Part shown: positions 8,601 through 16,693 of the stretch, in pieces
How the letters are laid out: each line of letters starts with the position of its first letter
Position numbering within the stretch: the stretch's first letter is position 1
Assembly: GCF_012931845.1 (NCBI RefSeq)
Contig: NZ_CP051884.1
Location: forward strand, 2,170,001-2,234,000
Direction: 5' to 3'
DNA: 64,000 bases
Origin: Cellulomonas taurus
GTDB taxonomy: Bacteria; Actinomycetota; Actinomycetes; Actinomycetales; Cellulomonadaceae
Notes under the pieces: generated by a model
Database searches by the model: none
What the model saw: only the letters and a program-made list of their open reading frames with translations
What the model was told of the DNA's origin: nothing
Position numbers and translations under genes: made by a program

Positions 8601-10695
8601 GCTGGCCGAACGCCGCGCCGCCGCCCTCACCCTGGACCCCGCCCTGCTGGAGGAACTGCTCGGTGGCGGGGGCGACGCCGCGATCGCCGACCTGCTGGAC
8701 CCGGACGCCGTGGAACGGACCGAGGCCGAGGTCAGTGCGCTGCATCCCGACCGGCAGGCCCGGGACCTGGAGGGGCTCGCCGACGTGGTGCGGCGACACG
8801 GACCGCTGCCGCTGGCGGACGTCCTGGCCCGCACCCGGGAGGACGTGCGCGCGCAGGTGCCGGACTGGTTGACCGAGCTGGAGCAGCGCCGCCGGGTGAT
8901 CCGGGTCCGGATGTCCGGGGTCGCCGACGCCGACCAGTGGGCCGCGATCGAGGATGCCGGACGCCTCCGGGACGCCCTCGGGGTCGCCTTGCCGGTCGGG
9001 GTGCCCGAGGCGTTCACCGAGGTGCTGCCCGATCCGCTGGGCGACCTGCTGCGTCGGCACGCCCGCACCCACGGGCCGTTCACCGCCGCGCAGGCCGGGG
9101 CGCGGTTCGGGTTGGGCACCGCGGTGGTGCAGGCGGGCCTGCGCGGACTCGAACGGGCCGGTGTGATCGTGCAGGGCCGGTTGCGGCCGGACGCGCTGGG
9201 CGGGACCGGCGACGAGTACTGCGACGCCGACGTCCTGCGCACCCTGCGTCGCCGGTCGTTGGCGGCGCTGCGCTCCGAGGTGGAACCGGTGCCGCAGCAG
9301 GCGCTCGCCCGGTTCCTGCCCGCCTGGCAGCACGCGGGCGGCCTGGCGGCCGGGCCGTCGTCCACCGGGCTGCGTGGGGTGGACGGTGTGGCACGGGCGG
9401 TCGAACAGCTCGCCGGGACCGTACTGCCCGCCTCCGCGCTGGAACAGCTGGTGCTCCCCGCCCGGGTCCGCGACTACCAGCCGGCGATGTTGGACGAGCT
9501 GACCGCCTCGGGCGAGGTGCTCTGGGCCGGGCACGGCACGCTGCCGGGCAAGGACGGTCTGGTGAGCCTGCACCTGGCCGCCACCGCGGACCTGACCCTG
9601 CCGCTGCCGCCCGACGAGCTGCCGAGCACCGTCGACACCGACCTGCATCGCGCCGTCCTCGGTGCCCTGGCCGGTGGCGGCGCGTACTTCCTCGGCGCGC
9701 TGGCCGACCGGGTGGCGGACCTGCTCGCCGACGACGCCGCCCCGCCCAGCCAGGCGGCGCTCACCGATGCGGTCTGGGACCTGGTGTGGGCGGGTCTGGC
9801 CACCAACGACGGCCTCGCGCCGTTGCGGGCACGGCTCGGCGCCGGACGGACCGCGCACCGCACACCGGCGGCCCCGCCCCGTGCCCGGTCGCTGTCCGGT
9901 GGCCGGTTCGGCGGCGCCCTGGGACTGCGCGGCGGGATGCGTCCGCCGCGCCCCGTGGTGACCGGCCCGGACGGCGGTGGCCGCTGGTCGGTGCTGCCCC
10001 GGCCCGAGCTCGACCCGACCCGGCGCGCGCACGCCCTGGCGGCGCAGCTGCTGGACCGGCACGGGGTGCTCACCCGGGCGGTGGCCCCCGCCGAGGGCGT
10101 GACCCGGCAGTTCGCCGGGGTGTACCGCGTGCTGTCGGCATGGGAGCAGTCGGGCCATGTGCGCCGCGGGTACTTCACCGAACACCTCGGCGGCTCGCAG
10201 TTCGCCCTGCCCGGCGCGGTGGACGAGCTGCGCGGCGAGGCCCGCCGGATCGAGCAGATCGCCGAGGCGAGCGAACCGGCCGACGCCGACCGGGCCGTCG
10301 TCCTGCTGGCCGCCACCGACCCGGCGAACGCCTACGGGGCGGCCCTGGCCTGGCCGCCCACCCCGGCCTGGGCACAGGACGCCACCGGTCACCGACCGGG
10401 CCGCAAGTCCGGCGCCGTGGTCGTCCTGGTCGACGGCGCCCTGGTGCTCTACCTGGAGAAGGGCGGGCGCACCGTACTGACCTTCTCCGACCGGCCGGAC
10501 GAGCTGCGTCTGGCGAGTGCCCGGCTGGCGGACGCGGTGCGCGAGGACCGGCTGGGCCGGATCACGCTGGTCCGCGCGGACGGGGTGGACCTGTTGGTCG
10601 CCGGTGGCGGTGACCCGACCCGGCTGGCCCGCGCCCTGGCGGATGCGGGCTTCGTGCCGACGCCACGCGGACTGCGGCTGCGGGGGGCGCGGTGA
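5698..10695 (+). CDS. lhr: Lhr-type ATP-dependent DNA helicase
   Basis: A 1665-residue superfamily 2 helicase. Motif I APTGSGKT is at residues 52-59, followed by motif II DEIH (IIDEIHAVAGTKRG) and motif III LSATVTP. Helicase C motifs include TLVFTNSRRGAERL, the ATSSLELGIDMG motif V region and the QRIGRAGHQ motif VI. A winged-helix/beta-barrel module and the long Lhr-specific C-terminal half follow. Lhr translocates 3'-5' on single-stranded DNA and belongs to the DNA-damage-inducible repair set of mycobacteria. GTG 5698 is chosen because the homology begins a few residues later and a -10-like CAGAAT lies six bases upstream. nei2 follows 96 bases downstream, as in Mycobacterium tuberculosis. 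At 1665 residues it is somewhat longer than typical Lhr (about 1500). Confidence 0.93.
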   Translation: MTSSERPAPDDVLGRFSPATQDWFRGAFAEPTAAQAGAWDAVSTGRHALVVAPTGSGKTLAAFLWALDGILSGRVARGASGASEAPQQDEPMQRCHVLYISPLKALATDVERNLRSPLVGIRQAATRRGLDLPDVTVGVRTGDTPPAERRAFATKPPDILITTPESLFLVLTSAARSGLSGVRTVIIDEIHAVAGTKRGAHLAASLERLDALLDRPGGPGPAQRVGLSATVTPVDRVAGFLSGARLPADGGREVVVVQPASSKVIDVDVVVPVPDLSDLASAPDLGAGGPSTDRLDPLPEGERDLTGQAAGPGGAVSRPSIWPHVEERVVDLVAAHRSTLVFTNSRRGAERLTARMNEIWAQRQGEDLPDHGEVHPAQAIGQSGAAVGVDTREADGIIARAHHGSMSRAERTRTESELKAGRLPAVVATSSLELGIDMGAVDLVVQVGAPPSAASGLQRIGRAGHQVGAVSHGVVFPAFRGDLVPAAVTAERMRAGLIEPVSVPANPLDVLAQQIVAMVATEDWSVAELATVLRRSAPFATLGEGTLRAVLDMLAGRYPSEEFAELRPRIVWDRAADVLTARPGALRLAVTSGGTIPDRGLYGVFLATGSETADVPVDAERSGGQLRGGKRVGELDEEMVYESRVGDTFTLGSSTWRIEDITPDRVLVTPAPGLPGRLPFWKGDSQGRPATLGRAMGAWSREVAALPDDQARERVTAAGLDEWAGDNLLAYLREQREATGALPSDDTIVVERFRDELGDWRVVVHSPYGARVHAPWALVVGARLRERFGVDAAAMHADDGIVLRLPDMIASGDFLADLLGTGPAEGAGDDSPVSTEDLLIEPEEVPNAVRTELGGSAMFGARFREAAARALLLPRRRPDRRQPLWQQRQRSAQLLSVASRYPDFPILLEAVRECLQDDFDVDALVEIMRDVQAGRIRVVEVTTTRPSPFAQSLLFGYTAQFLYDGDAPLAERRAAALTLDPALLEELLGGGGDAAIADLLDPDAVERTEAEVSALHPDRQARDLEGLADVVRRHGPLPLADVLARTREDVRAQVPDWLTELEQRRRVIRVRMSGVADADQWAAIEDAGRLRDALGVALPVGVPEAFTEVLPDPLGDLLRRHARTHGPFTAAQAGARFGLGTAVVQAGLRGLERAGVIVQGRLRPDALGGTGDEYCDADVLRTLRRRSLAALRSEVEPVPQQALARFLPAWQHAGGLAAGPSSTGLRGVDGVARAVEQLAGTVLPASALEQLVLPARVRDYQPAMLDELTASGEVLWAGHGTLPGKDGLVSLHLAATADLTLPLPPDELPSTVDTDLHRAVLGALAGGGAYFLGALADRVADLLADDAAPPSQAALTDAVWDLVWAGLATNDGLAPLRARLGAGRTAHRTPAAPPRARSLSGGRFGGALGLRGGMRPPRPVVTGPDGGGRWSVLPRPELDPTRRAHALAAQLLDRHGVLTRAVAPAEGVTRQFAGVYRVLSAWEQSGHVRRGYFTEHLGGSQFALPGAVDELRGEARRIEQIAEASEPADADRAVVLLAATDPANAYGAALAWPPTPAWAQDATGHRPGRKSGAVVVLVDGALVLYLEKGGRTVLTFSDRPDELRLASARLADAVREDRLGRITLVRADGVDLLVAGGGDPTRLARALADAGFVPTPRGLRLRGAR

Positions 10696-10791
10696 GGCGG
10701 GTAGCCGCTGCCCCGGCGGTCACGCCGGTCGGGACGCGTGCTCGCCCATCTCGCCCGACGCATGGAGCGGAGATCGGCGGGAGGCCGCACG

Positions 10792-11625
10792 ATGCCCGAA
10801 GGTGACATCCTGCGGCGCACCGCGACCCGGATGGACGAGGCGCTGGCCGGACGCGTCCTGGTCCGCGCCGACCTGCGGTGGCCGACCGCCGCCACCGTGG
10901 ACCTGGTCGGGCGCACCGTGCTCGGCACCGTGCCGTACGGCAAACACCTGCTCACCCGCTTCGACGACGGCCGCACCCTGCACACCCACCTGCGGATGGA
11001 CGGTTCCTGGCGGATCGCCCGCACCGGTTCCCCCGGCGCGGTCGCCGGGTCACCGGTGGTCCGTGCCGTGCTGGCGAACAGCACCTGGACCGCGGTCGGC
11101 GAGCTGCTCGGCATGCTCGACGTGCTGCCCACCCGGCAGGAACACACCCTGATCGGTCATCTGGGGCCGGACATCCTGGCCGACGACTTCGAGACCGACG
11201 GCATCCCCGAGGTGCTGCGCCGGTGGGCCGACCAAGGCAGCACGCCGGTGTGCGAGGTGTTGCTGGACCAGACGGTGCTCGCCGGGATCGGCACCATCTA
11301 CATGGCCGAGTCCCAGTTCTTGGAGCACCTGTGGCCGTGGACACCCGCGGACCAGGTGCCCGACCCGGTGCGTCTGCTCCGGGTGGCCCGCGCCCTGATG
11401 CAGCGGTCGGTCACCACCGACCTGCCCACCTCCACCGGCGACGTCACCCGGGGTCGGGGCAGCTGGGTGCACTCCCGCCGGGGCGAACCGTGTCGCCGCT
11501 GCGGCACCCCGATCCGGCGCGGCACCGCACGTCGGCCGCCCCAGGAGCGGCCGGTGTTCTGGTGCCCGCGCTGCCAACCGGCGGCCGTCGGCGGCGGGCG
11601 GACCCCTCGCGAGCCGAGCGACTGA
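10792..11625 (+). CDS. nei2: Endonuclease VIII-type DNA glycosylase (Fpg/Nei family)
   Basis: A 277-residue bifunctional base-excision glycosylase/AP lyase. The mature N-terminus MPEGD supplies the catalytic Pro2 and Glu3, a GKHLL motif gives the conserved lysine, and HTHLRMDGSW is typical of the Nei branch. The C-terminus has a four-cysteine zinc finger (CRRC ... CPRC). The ATG at 10792 is set by the need for Pro2 and by GGGAGG seven bases upstream. It lies directly downstream of lhr, so the two probably form a repair operon. It differs from the second family member at 49.5 kb, which begins MPELPE and is Fpg-like. Nei2 enzymes act on oxidised pyrimidines; the exact preference is inferred. 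Confidence 0.85.
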   Translation: MPEGDILRRTATRMDEALAGRVLVRADLRWPTAATVDLVGRTVLGTVPYGKHLLTRFDDGRTLHTHLRMDGSWRIARTGSPGAVAGSPVVRAVLANSTWTAVGELLGMLDVLPTRQEHTLIGHLGPDILADDFETDGIPEVLRRWADQGSTPVCEVLLDQTVLAGIGTIYMAESQFLEHLWPWTPADQVPDPVRLLRVARALMQRSVTTDLPTSTGDVTRGRGSWVHSRRGEPCRRCGTPIRRGTARRPPQERPVFWCPRCQPAAVGGGRTPREPSD

Positions 11626-11686
11626 CGCCCCCGCGGACCGCCGCCCGGGGACACGGACTACCCGCACCTCCCGGCCCGGGACGCGA

Positions 11687-11828
11687 AACGACTCCGATGC
11701 GGAACGGCCCGGACGCAGAATGTCCTGGACCCAGAACGCCCCGGGCGCGGATCGACCCGCACCCGATCGACCCGGACCCCGAACGGCCCGGACGCGAAAC
11801 AGCCCGGACGCAGAACGACCCCGGAACG
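11687..11828. repeat. Degenerate 16-bp tandem repeat, about nine copies
   Basis: Nine adjacent units of 15-16 bases with consensus AACGNCCCGGACGCNG begin at 11687, 11703, 11719, 11735, 11751, 11766, 11782, 11798 and 11814. The last unit merges into the 5' arm of the terminator hairpin. The array lies between nei2 and clgR and does not code for a plausible protein. Confidence 0.8.
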
Positions 11829-11850
11829 CCGTGTGACGTTCCGGGGTCGT
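11815..11850. terminator. Bidirectional terminator between nei2 and clgR
   Basis: A perfect 14-bp inverted repeat (11815-11828 with 11837-11850) encloses an 8-base loop. It lies between the convergent nei2 and clgR stop codons. There is no strong T-run, as is common in high-G+C actinobacteria. Confidence 0.85.
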
Positions 11851-11875
11851 CCCGTCTGGTCTTCCGGTGGGCCGG

Positions 11876-12211
11876 TCAGCCGATCGGGGCCAACTCGGGG
11901 CGTCGCCGTCCCCAGGTGCCTTCGGGGCCGTCCCAGGTGTTGAGGTCGGCCGGCACGGTGTCGGGGATCAGCAGACCCTCGGCCACGGCGATCCGGTCGC
12001 TGACCTCACGCAGGACGAGCGACATCGGGGTGTCCAGTGCGTCGCAGATGCTGGCCAGCAGCTCCGACGACGCTTCCTTCTGGCCACGCTCGACCTCGCT
12101 GAGGTAACCCAGCGACACCCGCGCGGCGGAGGACACCTCTCGCAGGGTGCGACCCTGCCGCTGGCGGGCATCCCGCAGCACGTCACCGATCTCACGGCGC
12201 AACACGATCAT
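11876..12211 (-). CDS. clgR: ClgR transcriptional regulator (XRE family)
   Basis: A 111-residue helix-turn-helix protein. [20 protein letters not shown] begins the DNA-binding domain, followed by [21 protein letters not shown] and [15 protein letters not shown], which closely follow the ClgR family. ClgR activates clp protease and other proteostasis genes in Streptomyces, Corynebacterium and Mycobacterium and is itself a Clp substrate; here the C-terminus reads ELAPIG. The ATG at 12209-12211 has GAGAGGGGG about seven bases upstream. The cinA/pgsA neighbourhood is conserved for clgR. Two stress-type promoters are visible upstream, an ECF-sigma site at 12400-12426 and a RecA-NDp-like site at 12329-12351. 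Confidence 0.88.
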   Translation of the reverse strand: MIVLRREIGDVLRDARQRQGRTLREVSSAARVSLGYLSEVERGQKEASSELLASICDALDTPMSLVLREVSDRIAVAEGLLIPDTVPADLNTWDGPEGTWGRRRPELAPIG

Positions 12212-12328
12212 CTGGTGTCCCCCTCTCGTTCCTCGTTCGTCCTGCCGACCCGTGGGGACCGGTCGACCCGGCTGGGTCGGGCGGTTCCGGAGTGCGGCTC
12301 CCTGGTGGCCCCGCTGGGGCAGGCTCCC

Positions 12329-12351
12329 ACCGTACAGGTCACCGCCGACAG
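12329..12351 (-). promoter_or_regulatory. RecA-NDp-like promoter of clgR
   Basis: Minus strand: CTGTCGGCG, 8 bases, TACGGT. It matches TTGTCRGTG-N8-TANNNT at 7 of 9 upstream bases with the exact spacer and -10. The predicted start is near 12322, about 110 bases before clgR. Confidence 0.5.
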
Positions 12352-12399
12352 CGGCAGTGTCACGACGGGTGGTGGGCCGGGTGTTCATCACGGTGGTCA

Positions 12400-12426
12400 C
12401 AACGCGCCGGGGCCGCCCGGTGTTCC
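12400..12426 (-). promoter_or_regulatory. ECF-sigma (SigE/SigR-type) promoter of clgR
   Basis: Minus strand: GGAAC (12422-12426), an 18-base spacer, then GTTG (12400-12403). GGAAC/T-N18-19-GTT is the consensus for SigE/SigH/SigR-type ECF sigma factors, and clgR is controlled by such factors in mycobacteria and Streptomyces. The leader would be about 180 bases. Confidence 0.65.
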
Positions 12427-12639
12427 CCACCCGGTCCCGCGCCCGGTGTCGGCACGCCATGTTCACCCGGTGCGCACATCCCGCCCGGAGCCGGACCCGG
12501 TACGGCTCTGGGCCAGCCGTCGTCCCCGCTCGTGCGCCAGCCCGGTCAACCCCGCTAGCCGTACCCGTCGTGCCAGCCGTCCCGTCGTGCCAGCAGTGCC
12601 GCACGAGCCCGGCGACGGACGGCGCCGCTCGCCGCCTGC

Positions 12640-13143
12640 TCAGTCCGTGGCCCCCACGTCGCCGCGGGCGACCACCAGAGCCAATGCCAGCGCCGCGTCC
12701 CGACTGACGGCGCGCACCTCGGCCCGACCACCGTCCACCGCCAGCTCCCGCACCCGTTCGCCCTCGGCGGTCGAGACCGCGACGAAGACCGTCCCCGGGG
12801 CGTGGCCGTCCTGTGGGTCGGGCCCGGCGACCCCGGTGGTGGCCAGCCCGATGTCGGCCCGCAGCCGCAGCCGCACACCACGGGCCATCTGACGGGCGAC
12901 CTCCGGGTGGACGGCACCGTGCTCGGCCAGCAGGTCGGCGTCCACGTCGAGCACGAGGTGCTTCACCTCGGTGGCGTAGGCGACCACGCCGCCGCGCAGC
13001 ACCCGGGACGCGCCGGGCACGTCGACCAGGGTCGCGGCGACCAGTCCGCCGGTGAGCGATTCGGCCACCGCCAGTGTGCGCTGCTGGGCGGCCAACGCCT
13101 CCAGCAGCTCGGCGGCGAGCGCGCCGTCCTCCAGTTCCGTCAT
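12640..13143 (-). CDS. cinA: CinA-family C-terminal protein (nicotinamide-nucleotide amidohydrolase)
   Basis: A 167-residue single-domain CinA-C/PncC protein that hydrolyses nicotinamide mononucleotide to nicotinate mononucleotide in pyridine-nucleotide salvage. The nucleophile motif AESLTGG is at about residue 28, with [10 protein letters not shown] and [10 protein letters not shown] further on. The N-terminal molybdopterin-binding domain of full-length CinA is absent, as in most Actinobacteria. The ATG at 13141-13143 has GGGGG a few bases upstream. It lies 93 bases downstream of pgsA, the usual ftsK-pgsA-cinA order. Confidence 0.9.
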   Translation of the reverse strand: MTELEDGALAAELLEALAAQQRTLAVAESLTGGLVAATLVDVPGASRVLRGGVVAYATEVKHLVLDVDADLLAEHGAVHPEVARQMARGVRLRLRADIGLATTGVAGPDPQDGHAPGTVFVAVSTAEGERVRELAVDGGRAEVRAVSRDAALALALVVARGDVGATD

Positions 13144-13236
13144 GCCATCCCCCTTATCCCCCTGATGTCGCGTCGGTCCGCGCCAGCCTGACCAGCGGCA
13201 GCCGGGTCGGCAACCGGTCTGGGTCCTAGCACCCGG

Positions 13237-13911
13237 TCAGTCGACGGCGGGGTCGGGCGGCGTGGTGCCGGTGGCGGCGGCGTGCCGGGTCAGGTCGTCG
13301 GAACCGGGGCGTCCGCGACGGTGCTCGGCGGCCACCCGCAGCGCGGTGCGCACGTAGTCGGCGCCGCTGATCACGGTGACGACCACGGCGGCGACCATCA
13401 GCACCCAGGCGATCACCGCGACGAAGCCCGGCAGATGGTCCAGCGGCAGCAGGAACAGCGTCAACGCGCCGATCTGCAGCACCGTCTTGATCTTGCCGCC
13501 GCGGGATGCGGGCAGCACCAGGTACTTCAGCAGGAAGAACCGCATCACGGTGATGCCCAGTTCGCGGACCAGGATCACCGCCGGGATCCACCAGGGCAGC
13601 TCGCCGAGCACCGCCAGCAGCACCAGCGCGGCACCGACCAGCAGCTTGTCGGCGATCGGGTCGAGCAGCTTGCCCAGATCGGTGACCAGGTTCATCCGCC
13701 GTGCCAGGTGGCCGTCCACCTGATCGGTCACCGCGGCGAGCGCGAACAGGCCGGTGGCGACCAGTCGCCAGGCGATCGACTCACCGCCGTCGACCAGCAG
13801 GGCCCACGCGAAGAACGGGACGACGACGATGCGCAACACCGTCAGGACGTTCGCGACATTGAGGACGGGGGGTCGGTGATCCACCACCGCACCAGGGTAC
13901 GTGCCAGTCAC
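13237..13911 (-). CDS. pgsA: CDP-diacylglycerol-glycerol-3-phosphate 3-phosphatidyltransferase
   Basis: A 224-residue integral membrane CDP-alcohol phosphatidyltransferase that makes phosphatidylglycerol phosphate, the precursor of phosphatidylglycerol and cardiolipin. The signature D-x2-D-G-x2-A-R-x8-G-x3-D-x3-D is complete, from DQVDGHLARR to LLDPIADK, at about residues 63-85. Five or six hydrophobic segments surround it. GTG 13911 is ten bases after the ftsK stop codon and has GAGG just upstream, indicating coupling with ftsK. The last 30 residues are hydrophilic and poorly conserved. Other CDP-alcohol transferases share the signature, but the neighbourhood fits PgsA. Confidence 0.88.
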   Translation of the reverse strand: MTGTYPGAVVDHRPPVLNVANVLTVLRIVVVPFFAWALLVDGGESIAWRLVATGLFALAAVTDQVDGHLARRMNLVTDLGKLLDPIADKLLVGAALVLLAVLGELPWWIPAVILVRELGITVMRFFLLKYLVLPASRGGKIKTVLQIGALTLFLLPLDHLPGFVAVIAWVLMVAAVVVTVISGADYVRTALRVAAEHRRGRPGSDDLTRHAAATGTTPPDPAVD

Positions 13912-13921
13912 GGGTCCTCGT

Positions 13922-16609
13922 TCAGCGCAGGTCGTCGGCGTCGTCGTAGTAGTCGACGGCCTCCGGCGGCTCGTTCGGCATCCTGCCCTCGGGTGCCGCG
14001 TAGCGGTCGTCGGCGGGCGCGTCCTCGCCGCGCAGCATCGCCAACGTGCCGGGCAGGTCGTCGGGCTGGACCAGCACGTCGCGCGCCTTCGACCCCTCGG
14101 ACGGCCCGACGATCTCCCGCGACTCCAGCAGGTCCATCAGGCGACCGGCCTTGGCGAAGCCGACCCGCAGCTTGCGCTGGAGCATGGAGGTCGACCCGAA
14201 CTGGCTGGTGACCACCAGCTCGGCCGCCTGCAGCAGCAGGTCGAGGTCGTCGCCGATGTCCTCGTCCACCTGCTTCTTGGCCGCGACGACCGCGACGTCC
14301 TCGCGGTAGGTGGGCTTGAGCTGCTTCTTGACGTGCTCGACCACCGCGTGGATCTCGGACTCGGCGACCCACGCGCCCTGGGTGCGCATCGGCTTGGCGG
14401 CACCCATCGGCAGGAAGAGGGCGTCGCCCTGGCCGATCAGCTTCTCGGCGCCGGGCTGGTCGAGGACCACCCGGGAGTCGGTGAGCGAGGAGGTGGCGAA
14501 GGCGAGCCGGGAGGGCACGTTCGCCTTGATCAGTCCGGTCACCACGTCGACCGAGGGGCGCTGGGTGGCGAGCACCAGGTGGATGCCGGCCGCACGCGCC
14601 AGCTGGGTGATCCGCTGGATGGACGCTTCGACGTCCCGGGGGGCGACCATCATCAGGTCGGCCAGCTCGTCGACGATCACCAGCAGGTACGGGTAGGTGG
14701 CGATCTTGCGCTCCGACCCCGGCAGTGGCTTGACCTTCCCGGCGCGGACCGCGGCGTTGAAGTCGTCGATGTGCTTGAAGCCGAACATGGCCAGGTCGTC
14801 GTAGCGCGCCTCCATCTCCCTGACCACCCATTCCAGCGCCTCGGCCGCCTTCTTGGGGTTGGTGATGATCGGCGTGATCAGGTGCGGGATGCCCTCGTAG
14901 ATCGTCAGCTCGACCCGCTTCGGGTCGACCAGCACCATGCGCACCTGGTCCGGGGTGGACCGCATCAGGATCGAGACGATCATCGAGTTCACGAAGCTCG
15001 ACTTACCGGCACCGGTGGCACCGGCGACCAGCATGTGCGGCATCTTGGCCAAGTTCGCCGTGACGTAGCCGCCCTCGACGTCCTTGCCGACGCCGATGAT
15101 CATCGGGTGGTCGCTGCGCCGGGCCACCGAGGAGCGCAGCACGTCGCCCAGGGACACGGTCTCGCGGTCGGTGTTCGGGATCTCGATGCCGATCGCCGAC
15201 TTGCCCGGGATCGGGGACAGGATGCGCACGTCGGCGCTGGCCACCGCGTAGGCGATGTTCTTGCTCAGCGCGGTGACCCGCTCGACCTTGACGCCCATGC
15301 CGAGTTCGACCTCGTAGCGGGTGACCGTCGGGCCGCGGGTGAAGCCGGTGACCTTCGCGTCGATGCCGAACTGGTCCAGCACCCCGGTCAGCGCCTCGAC
15401 CACCCGGTCGTTGGCGGCGGAGCGCACCTTGTGCGGAGCGCCCTTGGCCAGCATGTCCTCGGTGGGCAGCAGGTAGACCACATCGCCCTCGAGCATCGGC
15501 TGCTCGCCCCGCGGCACCTCACTGGTCGGCGGTGCGATGAGTTCCTTGCCCGCGGACGGGGCGACGGCGGTGACCGCCTGGGTCGGCGCCGTGTGCGGGG
15601 ACTCGTACTCGTCTGCGCCGTCGGCATCATGGGCGCCGTCGAGGTCGAGCGGATCCTCGTCGGCCGGGGCGACCAGGGCGGCGCGGGTGAAGGCCTCGTC
15701 CGCCTCGTACTCGTCCAGGACCCGGGTGTCGTCGTCGTCCGGATCGTGCTTGCGTCGCCGACCGAACAGCCCGCGCTTGGCCTTGACCGGCGCTTCCTCC
15801 TCGTCGAAGGCGGTGTGCCCGGCGTTGATCACCAACGGGGCGTCCTCGTCCTCGGGCTCCGGCTGCTCGCGGTGGTTGCCGGTCAGCCGGTCGTAGACGG
15901 CGTGCAGCCGCGGCACGATCTGGTTCACCGGCGTCGCGGTGACCACCAGCAGCCCGAAGAACGCCAGCAGCACCAGCACCGGCACCGCCGCCCAGGGCGT
16001 GATCAGGGCGACCAGCGGGGCACCCACCAGGTAACCGATGATGCCGCCCGCGTCCCGCAGCAGCTCGAAGCCGTCGGCGGGGGCGGGCTGCCCGGCGGAG
16101 ATGTGGGTCAGCCCGCACGCGGCCAGGGTGATCGCGGTCAGGCCGATGGCGATCCGGCTGTTCGCCTGGTTCTGCTCCGGATGCCGCATCAACCGCACGG
16201 CGACCCCGACCAGCACCACCGGGACCGCGACCGCGACCCGGCCGAAGGTGCCCGCGGCGAGCACGTGCACCGCGTCGGCGGCCATCCCGTCCAGCCCCCA
16301 CCACTCGCGGACCGCGACCACGACGGCCAGCGCGAGCAGGAACAGCGCCGCGCCGTCCCGGCGCAGCGCCGGGTCGAGCTCACGGGCCCCGGTGCCGACC
16401 TTGCGAGCGCCGCCGCCGACCAGGTGGGCGATCCCCATCCAGGTGCCACGGATCATCCGGATCGGCAGGGCCGGACGGTGTTCGGCGGGGGTGGCGGCGG
16501 AACGGCCACCGCCCCGGCCCCGGTTGGTGGAGTTCTTCGCCGTGCTGCTCGTGGCGCCCGCGGCACGCCCGGTCGATCGGGTGGCGGGGGTCGAGGCACG
16601 CGGGGACAT
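13922..16609 (-). CDS. ftsK: DNA translocase FtsK
   Basis: An 895-residue FtsK/SpoIIIE translocase, which pumps chromosomal DNA at the division septum. A basic 60-residue N-terminus precedes four or five membrane segments (about 80-260) and a charged linker. The motor follows with Walker A GATGAGKS and the ILVDPK/RVELTIYEGIPHL region, and a C-terminal gamma winged-helix domain (ELVVTSQFGSTSMLQRKLRV) should read KOPS. ATG 16609 is chosen because TACCTT lies seven bases upstream and no ribosome site is present. ATG 16639 would add ten residues. The gene is divergent from the AlkZ-like gene with 84 bases between the starts. pgsA follows. Confidence 0.92.
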   Translation of the reverse strand: MSPRASTPATRSTGRAAGATSSTAKNSTNRGRGGGRSAATPAEHRPALPIRMIRGTWMGIAHLVGGGARKVGTGARELDPALRRDGAALFLLALAVVVAVREWWGLDGMAADAVHVLAAGTFGRVAVAVPVVLVGVAVRLMRHPEQNQANSRIAIGLTAITLAACGLTHISAGQPAPADGFELLRDAGGIIGYLVGAPLVALITPWAAVPVLVLLAFFGLLVVTATPVNQIVPRLHAVYDRLTGNHREQPEPEDEDAPLVINAGHTAFDEEEAPVKAKRGLFGRRRKHDPDDDDTRVLDEYEADEAFTRAALVAPADEDPLDLDGAHDADGADEYESPHTAPTQAVTAVAPSAGKELIAPPTSEVPRGEQPMLEGDVVYLLPTEDMLAKGAPHKVRSAANDRVVEALTGVLDQFGIDAKVTGFTRGPTVTRYEVELGMGVKVERVTALSKNIAYAVASADVRILSPIPGKSAIGIEIPNTDRETVSLGDVLRSSVARRSDHPMIIGVGKDVEGGYVTANLAKMPHMLVAGATGAGKSSFVNSMIVSILMRSTPDQVRMVLVDPKRVELTIYEGIPHLITPIITNPKKAAEALEWVVREMEARYDDLAMFGFKHIDDFNAAVRAGKVKPLPGSERKIATYPYLLVIVDELADLMMVAPRDVEASIQRITQLARAAGIHLVLATQRPSVDVVTGLIKANVPSRLAFATSSLTDSRVVLDQPGAEKLIGQGDALFLPMGAAKPMRTQGAWVAESEIHAVVEHVKKQLKPTYREDVAVVAAKKQVDEDIGDDLDLLLQAAELVVTSQFGSTSMLQRKLRVGFAKAGRLMDLLESREIVGPSEGSKARDVLVQPDDLPGTLAMLRGEDAPADDRYAAPEGRMPNEPPEAVDYYDDADDLR

Positions 16610-16616
16610 GCGATCA

Positions 16617-16622
16617 AAGGTA
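16617..16622 (-). promoter_or_regulatory. -10 element, leaderless ftsK start
   Basis: TACCTT on the minus strand, seven bases before the ftsK ATG. No Shine-Dalgarno sequence is present. I cannot see a convincing -35. Confidence 0.35.
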
Positions 16623-16693
16623 ACCGTCAGCCCGCTCATGGCCGGGGATCTGGTGGATCGCGGGGGCGTGTCGAGACATGCCACAGTGTGCCG

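Larger units (their letters stand above)
12212..12639. other. 428-bp gene-free region between cinA and clgR
   Basis: It holds the clgR ribosome site and two candidate clgR promoters (listed separately). A 14-base direct repeat CCCGTCGTGCCAGC occurs at 12564-12577 and 12581-12594. No protein-coding frame with a plausible start or family motif was found in it. Confidence 0.7.

Noticed and set aside
5062-10392. A very long open frame on the strand opposite lhr.
   Set aside because: Its composition is that of a G+C-driven shadow with Arg/Gly/Pro/His-rich translation, no motifs and no start signal, while lhr shows all helicase motifs.
13901-16680. A long rightward frame opposite ftsK that joins the AlkZ-like frame.
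   Set aside because: It translates to His/Asp/Gln-rich shadow sequence; the real gene starts at 16694.
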